Assembly (NCBI RefSeq): GCF_016405145.1
Contig: NZ_JAEKIA010000001.1
Location: 1 to 64,000 of the forward strand
DNA from: Schaalia cardiffensis
GTDB lineage: Bacteria; Actinomycetota; Actinomycetes; Actinomycetales; Actinomycetaceae
Direction of reading: 5' to 3'
Length of the DNA: 64,000 nt
Position numbers and translations under genes: made by a program. The notes beneath the pieces are model-generated. The model did no database searches. It was not told the DNA's origin and was given only the letters and a program-made list of their open reading frames with translations. This document shows, in pieces, positions 35,430 through 44,706 of this stretch (the stretch's first letter is position 1; the number at the start of each line of letters is the position of its first letter).

Positions 35430-38345
35430 CTACTTCTCCTTCTTCGTGGCGCTCACGTCTTTCTTCTTCGAGCTCTTCTTCGCGGCTGCGAGCTCATGTG
35501 CGGCACGATCCTTCACCAGAACATCCTTGAGGAAGAGCCCCGTGTAGGAGCCCTCGACCTCGACGACCTGCTCGGGGGTCCCCTCCGCGACGACACTGCC
35601 GCCTCCGGCCCCGCCCTCGGGCCCCATGTCGATCAGCCAATCCGCTGACTTGATGACATCGAGATTGTGTTCGATAACGATGACGGTGTTCCCCTTATCG
35701 ACAAGGGACTGCAAAACGAGGAGGAGCTTGCGGATATCCTCAGAATGCAGGCCCGTGGTCGGTTCGTCGAGGACGTACACGGTGCGCCCCGTTGAACGCC
35801 GCTGAAGCTCAGAGGCGAGCTTGACGCGTTGCGCCTCGCCGCCCGACAGGGTCGTCGCCGACTGTCCGAGTCGCACATAGCCCAAGCCGACCTCGACAAG
35901 AGTGTTGAGGTGGCGGGCGATCCTCGTGATCGGTGCGAAGAACTCGGCGGCCTCGGCAACCGGCATGTTGAGCACATCCGCAACTGACTTGCCCTTGTAG
36001 AGGATCTCGAGGGTCTCACGGTTGTAGCGCGCCCCGTGGCAGACCTCGCAGGGCACGTACACGTCTGGCAGGAAGTTCATTTCGATGCGCAAGGTCCCAT
36101 CACCCCGGCAGGCCTCACAGCGTCCGCCCTTCACATTGAAGGAGAAACGACCCGGCCCATAGCCTCGGACCTTCGCTTCGGGAGTCTCAGCGAAGAGCTT
36201 GCGGATCTGGTCCCACACTCCCGTGTAGGTCGCGGGGTTTGAACGCGGGGTGCGCCCGATTGGTGACTGGTCGACGTGCACGACCTTGTCGAGGTGCTCC
36301 GTTCCGGCGATACTGCGATGGCGACCTGGGACGAGTCGCGCTCCGTTGAGACGAGAAGCGAGGGAACGGTAGAGGATCGAGTTGACAAGAGTCGACTTTC
36401 CCGAGCCTGACACTCCGGTCACGGCGACGAAGCAGCCGAGCGGGAAATCCACGGTCACATTGCTCAGGTTGTGTTCCCTCGCCCCTTTGACGGTGAGGAT
36501 CCTCTTGGGATCGACGGTGCGGCGTTGCTCGGGCGCGAGGATCGCTCTGCGGCCCGAAAGGTAGTCGCCGGTGATGGATCTCGTGTTCTTCTTCAAGTCC
36601 TTGAGGGTGCCGGAGTGGACAACCCAGCCGCCCGTTTCTCCAGCTCCCGGCCCAATATCGACGATCCAGTCGGCCGCCTCCATTGTTTCCTCGTCGTGTT
36701 CGACGACGATGAGAGTATTGCCGAGGTCGCGCAGCCGTTTGAGGGTGTCGATGAGCTTACGGTTGTCGCGCTGATGCAGGCCGATCGAAGGTTCGTCCAA
36801 AACGTAGAGAACCCCCACAAGGCCAGAACCGATCTGCGTGGCGAGACGAATCCTTTGTGCTTCCCCGCCTGAAAGGGTGCCGGCCGCGCGAGAGAGCGTC
36901 AGGTAGGTCAAGCCGACGTCCACGAGGAAGTCGAGGCGGGCGCGGATCTCTTGAAGGATCGGAGCGGAGATCGCCTGGGAACGCTGGTCCAATTCGAGGT
37001 GTTCGAGATGCTTGCGGGCGTCGACGATTGACAAATCGGACAGCTCGGCGATTGAGAGTCCGCCCACTGTGACGGCGAGGACTTCCGGGCGCAGGCGCGC
37101 GCCCTTGCAGATGGGACAGGGGATCTCGCGCATATACGCTTCGAGCTTTTCGGAAACGGATTCGGACTCTGTTTCGGAAAGCTTACGCTCAATGAAGTTC
37201 ACTGCCCCTTCAAAGCCCGTCGTGTAGGAGCGTTCACGCCCCCAACGGTTGCGGAACTTGACTTGGACCTCGTAGTCCTTGCCGAAGAGGACCGCGTCGC
37301 GCACCTCGGAGGGCAGGTCCTTCCATGGGGTTTTCATGGAGAAGCCGAGTTCTTTGGCGAGTGAGCTGAGCAGACGCTTGTGGTAGCTGAAGTTCGAGTT
37401 CCACACAATGACTGCGCCCTCGGAAAGGCTCAGCTCCTCATCGGGGACGACAAGATCCGGGTCGACTTCGAGGCGCGTCCCCAGGCCCGTGCATTCAGGG
37501 CAAGCGCCGTAGGGGGCGTTGAATGAGAAAGTGCGCGGTTCGATCTCTTCGAGGGCGAGGACGTGGTCGTTCGGGCAGGAGCGCTTCTCTGAATAGCGTC
37601 TCCTGCGTTCCGGGTCGTCCTCGGGAAGGTCGACGGCATCAATGATGACGAGGCCCTCGGAGAGTCTGAGAGCGGTCTCCACCGAGTCCGTCAGCCGTTG
37701 GCGCATTCCTTCACGGACAACGAGACGGTCGACGACGACCTCGATGGTGTGGCGGAGTTTCTTCTCCAAGACAGGAGCGTTCTCGAGGCGGAGCATTTCC
37801 CCGTCAATGATCGCGCGCGTGAAACCTGAAGTGCGCAGCTCTTCGATGAGGTCCTGGTATTCGCCTTTGCGGCCCCTGACGACCGGTGAGAGCACTTGGA
37901 AGCGGGTGCCCTCGTCCATGGCGCGGACCCTGTCGACGATCTGCTGGGGTGTTTGGGCCTGGATCTTCGCCCCGCAGCTCGGGCAGTGCGCTGTGCCCGC
38001 GCGAGCGAAGAGGAGACGCAGGTAGTCGTGGATTTCAGTAATCGTGCCGACCGTGGAGCGCGGGTTGCGGGAAGTCGACTTCTGATCGATCGACACTGCT
38101 GGGGAAAGGCCTTCAATGAAGTCCACATCGGGCTTGTCCATTTGCCCGAGGAATTGACGCGCGTAAGAGGACAAGGATTCGACGTAGCGGCGTTGTCCTT
38201 CAGCGAAAATCGTGTCGAAGGCGAGGGAGGACTTGCCTGAACCCGAGAGTCCGGTGAAGACGATCATCGCGTCTCGAGGAAGCTCCAGGTGAACATCTTT
38301 GAGATTGTGTTCGCGGGCGCCCGAGATAATCAGAGAGTCATGCAC
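35430..38345 (-). CDS. uvrA: Excinuclease ABC subunit A
   Basis: Damage-sensing ATPase of nucleotide excision repair. The GTG start at 38345 ([18 protein letters not shown]) is preceded by AAGG. 971 residues: first Walker [15 protein letters not shown], zinc finger with CPSCG and [12 protein letters not shown] signature [15 protein letters not shown], second Walker [14 protein letters not shown], second zinc module [10 protein letters not shown]...CEVCHG, and second signature [16 protein letters not shown]. The C terminus ends in a Lys-rich tail ([18 protein letters not shown]). It is followed by the repeat fragment described separately. Confidence 0.97.
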   Translation of the reverse strand: MHDSLIISGAREHNLKDVHLELPRDAMIVFTGLSGSGKSSLAFDTIFAEGQRRYVESLSSYARQFLGQMDKPDVDFIEGLSPAVSIDQKSTSRNPRSTVGTITEIHDYLRLLFARAGTAHCPSCGAKIQAQTPQQIVDRVRAMDEGTRFQVLSPVVRGRKGEYQDLIEELRTSGFTRAIIDGEMLRLENAPVLEKKLRHTIEVVVDRLVVREGMRQRLTDSVETALRLSEGLVIIDAVDLPEDDPERRRRYSEKRSCPNDHVLALEEIEPRTFSFNAPYGACPECTGLGTRLEVDPDLVVPDEELSLSEGAVIVWNSNFSYHKRLLSSLAKELGFSMKTPWKDLPSEVRDAVLFGKDYEVQVKFRNRWGRERSYTTGFEGAVNFIERKLSETESESVSEKLEAYMREIPCPICKGARLRPEVLAVTVGGLSIAELSDLSIVDARKHLEHLELDQRSQAISAPILQEIRARLDFLVDVGLTYLTLSRAAGTLSGGEAQRIRLATQIGSGLVGVLYVLDEPSIGLHQRDNRKLIDTLKRLRDLGNTLIVVEHDEETMEAADWIVDIGPGAGETGGWVVHSGTLKDLKKNTRSITGDYLSGRRAILAPEQRRTVDPKRILTVKGAREHNLSNVTVDFPLGCFVAVTGVSGSGKSTLVNSILYRSLASRLNGARLVPGRHRSIAGTEHLDKVVHVDQSPIGRTPRSNPATYTGVWDQIRKLFAETPEAKVRGYGPGRFSFNVKGGRCEACRGDGTLRIEMNFLPDVYVPCEVCHGARYNRETLEILYKGKSVADVLNMPVAEAAEFFAPITRIARHLNTLVEVGLGYVRLGQSATTLSGGEAQRVKLASELQRRSTGRTVYVLDEPTTGLHSEDIRKLLLVLQSLVDKGNTVIVIEHNLDVIKSADWLIDMGPEGGAGGGSVVAEGTPEQVVEVEGSYTGLFLKDVLVKDRAAHELAAAKKSSKKKDVSATKKEK

Positions 38346-39129
38346 CCTTGGATCCTACCCGTGTCCGGCCCTCAGTGTCGTACAGGTGTTCCATCCTGGC
38401 GCGAGTGTGAGAACTGGCATTCTTCATCGGGCCTTGGGGTCTGTTGAGACCATGTGATTGGTGTGAAGGTCTTGGGGTGGATTGAGGGGCGTGGGGTGGA
38501 TTAAGGGTCCTGGGTTGGATTGAGGCCATTTGAGGTGTCTTGGGGGCATGGGTTTTTCAGCCAATGCCGTCATTGCACTCCGCATCGGGTCCCTCTTGGT
38601 TCTCTGGCGCAGGCGTTGTTCTCTGCCTGAGGCCTTGGTGCGAGTGCGGTTGTTGTCCTCAACTTGAGGTCTTGGTGCGGGTGCGGTTCTCGACCTCGGG
38701 CCTTGGTGCGGGTGCGGTTCTCGACCTCAGGCCGTGGTGCGGGTGCGGTTCTCGACCTCAGGCTTTGGTGTCGGAGTGGTTCTTGACCTCAGGCCTTGGT
38801 GCGGGAGCGGGTGATCGTTTTGCGAGTCTCCTATATCTTTGATTCAAGAGGCCTTTCGGACCGTCCTCGGAACATATTGCGCGGCACACGTGCGCCTCAC
38901 GCCCCATGACCTCCAGCGCCCCATGACCTCCAAAAGTACAACGCACTGCAGCTCACCGCATAACCCCTCGCTGTCGCGTAACAATGCGCCAAGCCGATCC
39001 CTTTCACGCCGCCATGGGACTTGATCAGCGTTGTCGGAAAGCCTTGTCCCCTGCAGTTTTTTGAAAGAACCTCATCCCCATCGTTCCGTTTGAACACCAC
39101 AACGCCCGTGATGCCCCTACGGTGGAGCC
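38346..39129. other. 784-bp gap between uvrA and the YciI gene
   Basis: No supported gene. 38455-38520 holds a degenerate 20-bp repeat (GGGGTGGATTGAGG three times). 38671-38825 holds a 31-bp tandem array (listed separately). 38840-39129 has lower GC and shows no structure I can assign beyond the promoter expected for the YciI gene. Confidence 0.6.
38671..38825 (+). repeat. 31-bp tandem array, five units
   Basis: Units begin with (C/T)(T/G)TGGTG at 38671, 38702, 38733, 38764 and 38795, exactly 31 bp apart; the consensus contains TGCGGTTCTCGACCTCAGG. A diverged sixth unit begins near 38634. 31 is not a multiple of three, so the array is not coding. Confidence 0.85.
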
Positions 39130-39411
39130 ATGGCTTTCTTCGCAGTGACTTACGCATACGATCCCGAACTCAGCGAACTCGCCGACGAGATTCGCCCGAC
39201 CCACCGCGCGTTCCTCTCTGACTTGCGCGATAAGGGACTCAACGTTGCCTCTGGCCCGCTCGGCGGCGACACCCCCGGGGCTCTTCTCATCATTGAGGCC
39301 GAAAATCTTGATGAAGTCGAAGCTCTTCTCGATGAGGATCCCTTCAAGAAGGAGAAGGTCGTGAGCGAACGCGTCGTCCGACCTTGGAATCCCGTGATCT
39401 CACGATTCTGA
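39130..39411 (+). CDS. YciI family protein
   Basis: A 93-residue ferredoxin-like dimeric alpha-beta protein. The N-terminal strand FFAVTYAYDPE, then RPTHRAFLSDLRDKGLNVASGPL with the conserved His, and the C-terminal DPFKKEKVVSERVVRPWNPV are typical of YciI. Some relatives are dehydrochlorinases or act beside sigma factors; the role of this one is unknown and it has no operon partner. Confidence 0.85.
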   Translation: MAFFAVTYAYDPELSELADEIRPTHRAFLSDLRDKGLNVASGPLGGDTPGALLIIEAENLDEVEALLDEDPFKKEKVVSERVVRPWNPVISRF

Positions 39412-39555
39412 TCTTTTCTGCACAGAATCCGCGCACGCCCTATCGCCTGCGCGGATTCTTTGTGCATTCGCGGGACTTATTGAGAGGGTCGCTTCCAGCA
39501 TTCCGCAGTGCTGCTCCCCAGTGGCGGAGGGGAGCGCCACCACTCTGCCCCCATC

Positions 39556-39688
39556 GGATTCCACGGTTCCCGTCCTCCTCCTGCCCTATGACGCCCATTT
39601 CTGCCGGGAAACCTGGAATAGGCGACGAAGCATGTTGGGAAACCTGGAATAGGCGGCGAAGCATGCCCGGAAACCTGGAATAGGCGAG
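39556..39688 (+). repeat. Dispersed hairpin + three-arm repeat element, copy B
   Basis: Same orientation and plan as 18290-18420: left arm ATTCCACGGTTCCCG, loop with CCTGCCCTATGACGC, then GGAAACCTGGAATAGGCG at 39607, 39638 and 39669 (31-bp steps). The 13-bp spacers (for example ACGAAGCATGTTG) differ from those of copy A, while the arms are identical. Confidence 0.85.
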
Positions 39689-39716
39689 GCGCAATCCCCT
39701 CCCCACCGCACAATAC

Positions 39717-42314
39717 TCAGGCGCGCCCCTCGGCCTCGGCTCGAGCGTGAATCCTCCCATGGTGCGCGCGGTGCGAAATCTCAATTAACAGCGCCGCAAG
39801 CACACCACAGGCGATGATGATTCCCCATTCGACGCTGCTCGGCCATTCCAAGGCGAAGAAGTGCCTCGTAAAAGGGATCAAAACCCCCAAGACCGATGCT
39901 GCGATCATGGCGGCGAGCAGCGCGACCCTCCAGGACACAAAAGGCCGGGCCGTCACCGAAAGGAGGAACACCGCGCCGATCATCAGCGACAAAGTCGCGC
40001 CGGTCTGCCCTTCGACTCGGCCGCTCCCGATCAGCAGGTAGGCGCTAAGAGCCGCAGCCGAGAGGATCACTCCAGCAGGCACAGCGAGGGCAAGGGTCCG
40101 CTTCAGGAACCCGGGCACATAACGCCGAGAGTTCGGTGCAAGCGCGAGGAAGAAAGCGGGAATCCCAATCGTGAAAGCATCAATGTACGTGAAATGTCGT
40201 GGCAAGAAGGGGTACTGCAAAGCGAGGATCGCACAGGCGAAAACAATGACCGCCGCGTACACGGTCTTCGCGAGGAAGAGCGCGGACACTCGTTCCATGT
40301 TCGCAATGATCCGACGCCCCTCGGCAACAACCCCGGGGAGCACCGAGAATTTCGAGTCGACGAGGACGAGTTGTGCGACCGCTTTCGTCGCCTGCGCGCC
40401 ATTGCCCATGGCGATCCCAAGGTCAGCATCCTTCAAGGCCAGAGCGTCGTTCACGCCGTCGCCGGTCATGGCGACGCAGTGACCGTCCGCCTGGAGGGCC
40501 TGAACCATTGCCCTTTTCTGTTCGGGAGTGACTCGACCGAAAACATCAGTGGTGATGACGGCCTTTTGGAACTCGTCGGAGAGAAGATCATCAGGCAGAT
40601 CACGGGCATCCGCGATGACGAGCGGTTCCCCATCGGGACGCCCCAGCCCCGCCCTCGTCGCGATCGCACCCACGGTCGCTGGATTATCGCCCGAAATGAC
40701 GCGGACCCGGACCTTTTGCTGCGCGAAGTAGTCGAGCGTGTCTTTCGCATCGGGGCGCAGCTCTTCAGCGAGGACGACGATGCCCACAACATCGCGCTGC
40801 TTCGGCAACTCCTCTGATTGCACGGCGCCCGGTGAGTGGGCGAGGGCGACGACCCTCATGCCTTCACGAGTTCGAGCGGCGATGAGCTCTGTGAAGGGAG
40901 AGTCTTGAGACGAGTCTTGAGAATGGGGCGAGAGAATTTCGGGGGCGCCCAGGTACCAGGCCCCTTGCTCGTTACCGAAGGCCGACCATTTGCGCGCTGA
41001 GGAGAAGGGCATCACCCACGTGGCCTCCTCACGTTCTTCGCGAGCCACGTCTATTCCGTGTTGTCCGTGGTCCCCGCGTCCCTCGTGCACTCCGTTAGTT
41101 CTAAGTTCCGCGCCTTCCCCGTGTTGTTCGCGTCCCTCATGCACTCCGTCTTTTCCGCGTTCCCCGTGTTGTTCACGTTCTCCGCGTGCTCCGCCGTTTC
41201 CGGGTTCCCCGAGTCCTGCGTCTTCCAGGCGCCGCTCCGCTTCCCCGCCTCCCCCATTGTCGAGGTAGTCGGCAATCGCCCGCGCCGTCTCATTGGTCCG
41301 GTCCCGCACGAGAGTCCTCAAAGCTACCAGGCCCCTGGCCTCATCCCCCGTGAGAACAATGTCCTTCGCGACAATCTCCCCCGTGGTCAGGGTGCCAGTC
41401 TTATCGAGGCAGAGCGCATCAACGCGCGCCAAAACCTCAACGGCGGCAAGCTCTTGGACGAGCACTCCCCTGCGCGCGAGCGTCGCCGATCCGATCGCGA
41501 AGTTCAAGGAGGTGAGGAGCACGAGCCCCTGGGGAATCATCCCGACCACTGAGGCGACCGCGAGGACGATCGCATGATTCCACCCGGTGTCAGAGTCGGC
41601 GATCCGGGTTTGCGACCAGAGAGTCAGGATGATCACCGGAATGAGGAGTGCAGAGATGACGCGCAGCACCCGGTTAATGCTCACTTGGATGTGCGACACC
41701 GTGCGGATGTAGGCGCGGGCTTTGCGGGAGATCCCCTGCGCGTAGGTCGCTGACCCCACTGCGGTGGTGCGCACGAGGGCGCTTCCAGCGACGACAGAGG
41801 TTCCTGAGAGGACCTCATCGCCCTCGTGTTTACGAACCGGAGCAGATTCACCAGTCAAGATTGATTCATTGACTTCGAGCCCGGAGGAGTCGAGCACGAT
41901 CCCATCTGCGCACACCTGCTCGCCGAGTTTGAGCACGAGCACATCATCGAGGACAACATCACCGGTCGGGATCGCACGCTCTTCTCCTTCCCTTACGACG
42001 AGTGCCTGTGGCGCATCGAGGATTGCGAGGGCGTCGAGGGTGCGTTTGGCGCGAACCTCGGAAACAATCCCGATGATCGCGTTGAAAACCATGACGGCCC
42101 CGAACACGACGTCTTGGGCATGCCCGAAGATGAGGACGAGGGTGGCCGCGCCAACGAGGATCGCGTTGAACAGGGTGAAGATGTTTTCGCGAATGATGGA
42201 GCGCAGCGAACGCGAGGTCTTTTGCCGAACGTGGTTCGTCTGGCCCGCTTCGACGCGTGCGAGAACCTCGGCCTCGCTTAAACCTTGAATCTGCGTGGCT
42301 TCAGCGTGCACCAA
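39717..42314 (-). CDS. Cation-transporting P-type ATPase (CtpE-like), probable Mn2+/Ca2+ exporter
   Basis: P2-like pump of 865 residues. Actuator TGES (154-157), phosphorylation loop DKTGTLT (304-310, Asp304), hinge TGDGVND, membrane segments about 47-85, 215-275 and six more at the C terminus. The M4-P linker (VGMIPQGLVLLTSLNFAIG... VQELAAVEVLARVD) resembles mycobacterial CtpE, a calcium pump. It begins nine bases after the second terC gene, whose operon starts with a manganese riboswitch, so Mn2+ export is the best guess. The nucleotide-binding domain carries a Gly/Glu/His-rich repeat insertion at about residues 353-432. Substrate is inferred, not shown by residues. Confidence 0.88.
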   Translation of the reverse strand: MVHAEATQIQGLSEAEVLARVEAGQTNHVRQKTSRSLRSIIRENIFTLFNAILVGAATLVLIFGHAQDVVFGAVMVFNAIIGIVSEVRAKRTLDALAILDAPQALVVREGEERAIPTGDVVLDDVLVLKLGEQVCADGIVLDSSGLEVNESILTGESAPVRKHEGDEVLSGTSVVAGSALVRTTAVGSATYAQGISRKARAYIRTVSHIQVSINRVLRVISALLIPVIILTLWSQTRIADSDTGWNHAIVLAVASVVGMIPQGLVLLTSLNFAIGSATLARRGVLVQELAAVEVLARVDALCLDKTGTLTTGEIVAKDIVLTGDEARGLVALRTLVRDRTNETARAIADYLDNGGGGEAERRLEDAGLGEPGNGGARGEREQHGERGKDGVHEGREQHGEGAELRTNGVHEGRGDHGQHGIDVAREEREEATWVMPFSSARKWSAFGNEQGAWYLGAPEILSPHSQDSSQDSPFTELIAARTREGMRVVALAHSPGAVQSEELPKQRDVVGIVVLAEELRPDAKDTLDYFAQQKVRVRVISGDNPATVGAIATRAGLGRPDGEPLVIADARDLPDDLLSDEFQKAVITTDVFGRVTPEQKRAMVQALQADGHCVAMTGDGVNDALALKDADLGIAMGNGAQATKAVAQLVLVDSKFSVLPGVVAEGRRIIANMERVSALFLAKTVYAAVIVFACAILALQYPFLPRHFTYIDAFTIGIPAFFLALAPNSRRYVPGFLKRTLALAVPAGVILSAAALSAYLLIGSGRVEGQTGATLSLMIGAVFLLSVTARPFVSWRVALLAAMIAASVLGVLIPFTRHFFALEWPSSVEWGIIIACGVLAALLIEISHRAHHGRIHARAEAEGRA
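41019..41258 (-). repeat. Repeat insertion in the ATPase N-domain
   Basis: Codons about 353-432 encode imperfect units REQHGERGKDGVHEG, REQHGEGAELRTNGVHEG and RGDHGQHGID, with no hydrophobic core. It lies just after the phosphorylation domain, inside the nucleotide-binding domain, and is absent from the usual family plan. Confidence 0.8.
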
Positions 42315-42323
42315 TCCGTCCGC

Positions 42324-43322
42324 TCAGTCGTTCTTCTCGTTCGAGGCGCGCTGGGGCGTCCTCGATGATTTCCACAAGGAAGCGAGGATCGTGATCGTGA
42401 GGACCCCGATGATGACGATCAGGGAGGTCGCGGTCCCGATCTCCGGCCCCCAGTGAATCGGCTCGCCACCGTTGAGGAAGAACAGGGAGTTCGTGTGCAT
42501 CGCATGCAAGATCAGTTTCGCGCCGATGAAGGCGAGGATCACGGCCAAACCGTAGGACAGGTAGACGAGTTTTGACAGGAGTCCGTCCACGAGGAAGAAA
42601 AGCTGGCGCAGTCCCATGAGGGCGAAGGCGTTGCAAGCGAAGACCAAGAAGGCCTCGTGGGTGAGTCCAAAGATCGCGGGGATCGAGTCGAAAGCGAACA
42701 TGAGATCCGCTGTACCGAGTGCGAAAACCACGAGGAACAGGGGCGTGAAGTGCGTGCGTCCACCGTGACGGAAGAGCATACGGCCCCCGATGAAGCCGTC
42801 TGTCACGGGCAAGACGCGCCGCACGACGGAGATCACCGCATTGTCGTGGTATTCCTCCTCTTCCTCGTCGTCTCCGCGCACTTGGGTCCATGCGGTGTAG
42901 AGGAGCCAGAGGCCGAAAAGGAAGAAGATCCAGGAGAATCGTTCAACGAGTGCGGCTCCCGCAAGGATGAACACGAGGCGCAGGACGAGGGCGATGACGA
43001 TGCCGAAGAGGAGGGCTTTTTGTTGGTGTTCCCTGGGGACTCTGAAGGCTTTGAGGATGAGGATGAAGACGAAGAGGTTGTCGATTGAGAGGGACCATTC
43101 GGTCACCCATCCCGCGTAGAACTCTGCGGCGTAGACACCGCCGTTCGTCACCCAGACGATCAGCCCGAAGACAAGTGCGAGCCCGATGTATCCGATGGTC
43201 CAGGCCAGGGATTCTTTCAGGGATGGTGGATGGGGGTTGCGCACGTGTCCGGCGAAGTCCAATCCGATGAGGAAGAGGACGATGAGCGCGAGGATTGTCC
43301 ATGAGATGGGGCCGACGGACAT
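42324..43322 (-). CDS. TerC family membrane protein, second of tandem pair
   Basis: A 332-residue integral membrane protein with about nine membrane segments. TerC/Alx hallmarks: SLSIDNLFVFILIL, GIVIALVLRLVFILAGAAL, and TADLMFAFDSIPAIFGLT with conserved acidic residues in the membrane. TerC proteins are linked to Mn2+ efflux and metallation of exported enzymes. The ATG overlaps the first terC stop (ATGA at 43321-43324). A cytoplasmic acidic loop GDDEEEEEYHD lies near the centre. Confidence 0.93.
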   Translation of the reverse strand: MSVGPISWTILALIVLFLIGLDFAGHVRNPHPPSLKESLAWTIGYIGLALVFGLIVWVTNGGVYAAEFYAGWVTEWSLSIDNLFVFILILKAFRVPREHQQKALLFGIVIALVLRLVFILAGAALVERFSWIFFLFGLWLLYTAWTQVRGDDEEEEEYHDNAVISVVRRVLPVTDGFIGGRMLFRHGGRTHFTPLFLVVFALGTADLMFAFDSIPAIFGLTHEAFLVFACNAFALMGLRQLFFLVDGLLSKLVYLSYGLAVILAFIGAKLILHAMHTNSLFFLNGGEPIHWGPEIGTATSLIVIIGVLTITILASLWKSSRTPQRASNEKND

Positions 43323-44422
43323 CAGTGATGTGCTCCTGTTGCGAGTGGGTCGAGGCTGGTCGTGGGAATGGGATCGTCCTCGGCGATGGGTGTGGACCGG
43401 GTGTTTGCTTTCCTGGCGGTTGGTGTGGACTGGGTGTTGTCTCTCCTGGCGGAGGCCGTCAGGGAGGCGATGATCGTGATGAGAAGGACCGTGAGGATGA
43501 AGGCGAAGGAAACTCCGATGGAGGGCTCGGGGATCAGCTCAACGGGGTGTCCGTCATTGATGAAGGCCACTTCGTTCGTGTGCAGCGCGTGATTGACGAG
43601 TTTGAAGCCAATGAAGCCGAGGATCGCGGCGAGCCCGTAGTGGAGGAAGATGAGGCGGTCGAGGAGGCCGTCGATGAGGAAGTAGAGCTGTCGCAGGCCG
43701 AGGAGGGAGAAGGCGTTGGCCGCAAAAACGAGGTAGGGCTCCTCTGTGAGTGAGTAGATCGCGGGGATCGAGTCGACGGCGAACATGACATCCGCGGTGC
43801 CGATCGCGATGATCGCGAGGAGCAGGGGCGTGATCGTGGTTCGTCCGGCGTGGCGGTAGAGGAGCTTCGCCCCGTAGAAACCGTCTGACACGGGGATCAC
43901 TTTGGCGAGCGTGCGCACGAAGAGGCCCGGTTTGTAGTCTTCAGCTTCGTGTTCGCTCGGTTCTTCTGTGCCTTCGCGCACTTGGGAGAGGGCAGTCCAG
44001 ATGAGCCAGGCGCCGAAGATGTAGAAAACCCAGGAGAAGTTCTCGATGAGGGCGGCGCCGAGGAGAATGAAGACGAGGCGCAGGACGAGGGCGATGACGA
44101 TGCCGAAGAGGAGGACTTCTTGTTGGAGGATCCTGGGCACCGTGAAAGCGGCGATCATCATGACGAAGACGAAAAGGTTGTCAATGGACAGGGCCTTTTC
44201 GGTGACGTATCCGGCGAAGTATTCCTGGCCGTATTCTCCGCCCCACACTGCCCAGACGATTCCCCCGAACAGGATCGCCATCGCGATGTAGGCGATTGAC
44301 CACCAGCTCGCTTCTTTCAGGGTGGGTTCGTGGGGGGTTCGGACGTGTCCGACGATGTCGACGATGATCATGGTGAGGATGAGAGCGGCGAGCGCAGCCC
44401 ATCCGAGTGCGTGGACCTCCAC
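43322..44422 (-). CDS. TerC family membrane protein, first of tandem pair (riboswitch-controlled)
   Basis: A 366-residue paralogue of the next gene; SLSIDNLFVFVMMIAAF, GIVIALVLRLVFILLGAALIE and TADVMFAVDSIPAIYSLT are conserved, with about nine membrane segments and a polar Thr/Arg-rich C-terminal tail (NTQSTPTARKANTRSTPIA). I use GTG at 44422 with GGAGG nine bases upstream; a longer TTG-started frame (44527) runs through the riboswitch and is rejected. First gene of terC-terC-ATPase, probably a manganese export unit. Confidence 0.92.
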   Translation of the reverse strand: MEVHALGWAALAALILTMIIVDIVGHVRTPHEPTLKEASWWSIAYIAMAILFGGIVWAVWGGEYGQEYFAGYVTEKALSIDNLFVFVMMIAAFTVPRILQQEVLLFGIVIALVLRLVFILLGAALIENFSWVFYIFGAWLIWTALSQVREGTEEPSEHEAEDYKPGLFVRTLAKVIPVSDGFYGAKLLYRHAGRTTITPLLLAIIAIGTADVMFAVDSIPAIYSLTEEPYLVFAANAFSLLGLRQLYFLIDGLLDRLIFLHYGLAAILGFIGFKLVNHALHTNEVAFINDGHPVELIPEPSIGVSFAFILTVLLITIIASLTASARRDNTQSTPTARKANTRSTPIAEDDPIPTTSLDPLATGAHH

Positions 44423-44431
44423 GTGGATGTT

Positions 44432-44458
44432 CCTCCGGTACGGGTCGGGTACCGGAGG
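44432..44458 (-). promoter_or_regulatory. Ribosome-binding-site sequestering hairpin before terC
   Basis: Ten perfect base pairs (44432-44441 with 44449-44458, loop of seven) place the terC Shine-Dalgarno GGAGG in a stem whose other strand is the 3' half of riboswitch helix P1. The two pairings are mutually exclusive, the expected layout for a translational switch. Confidence 0.75.
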
Positions 44459-44572
44459 TCTCCTCCCGCCACTCCGCTTCGCGTTCTGGCCTGCGGCGCC
44501 GGTGAGTCGGGCTTTCGCCCGATTCAACGTGATGACGACGTCGCTGTTGGTGGAAGTACTCCCCTCCGATTG
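44450..44572 (-). ncRNA. yybP-ykoY manganese riboswitch
   Basis: On the minus strand the leader has CGGAGGGGAGTAC at the 5' side (44557-44568), GACGTCGTCATCACG (44528-44542), a GGGCGAAAGCCC hairpin, and GGAGGAGACCTCCGG closing the 3' side. P1 is formed by CGGAGG with CCTCCG. Conserved GGGGAGTA, the GACGTCGTC block and GAGACCT near P1 match the actinobacterial yybP-ykoY aptamer, which senses Mn2+ and commonly precedes terC genes or P-type pumps. Confidence 0.85.
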
Positions 44573-44706
44573 GACCTTCTCATTCTAGCTTCCGATCCGG
44601 TTTCTCCGGCTGGGGGCGGCGAATCTGTGGAGGAGGTCTCCCCCGCTTTTCCGCACGTCCTTGCCCCTGCTGTGGGCGCACTGTGACTGATGTTGCACTT
44701 CCTCTT

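Noticed and set aside
38540-38842. 100-codon frame encoding repetitive peptide
   Set aside because: It arises from the 31-bp array, which is not a multiple of three, so the peptide repeats are not in register; no ribosome binding site.
39440-39784. Minus-strand frames with YSRFPGRN peptide, similar to frames at 18148-18531
   Set aside because: Peptide similarity is explained by the shared DNA element; frames differ between copies and lack starts.
44423-44527. N-terminal extension of the first TerC from a TTG codon
   Set aside because: It would be translated from within the riboswitch aptamer; the GTG at 44422 has a proper GGAGG.
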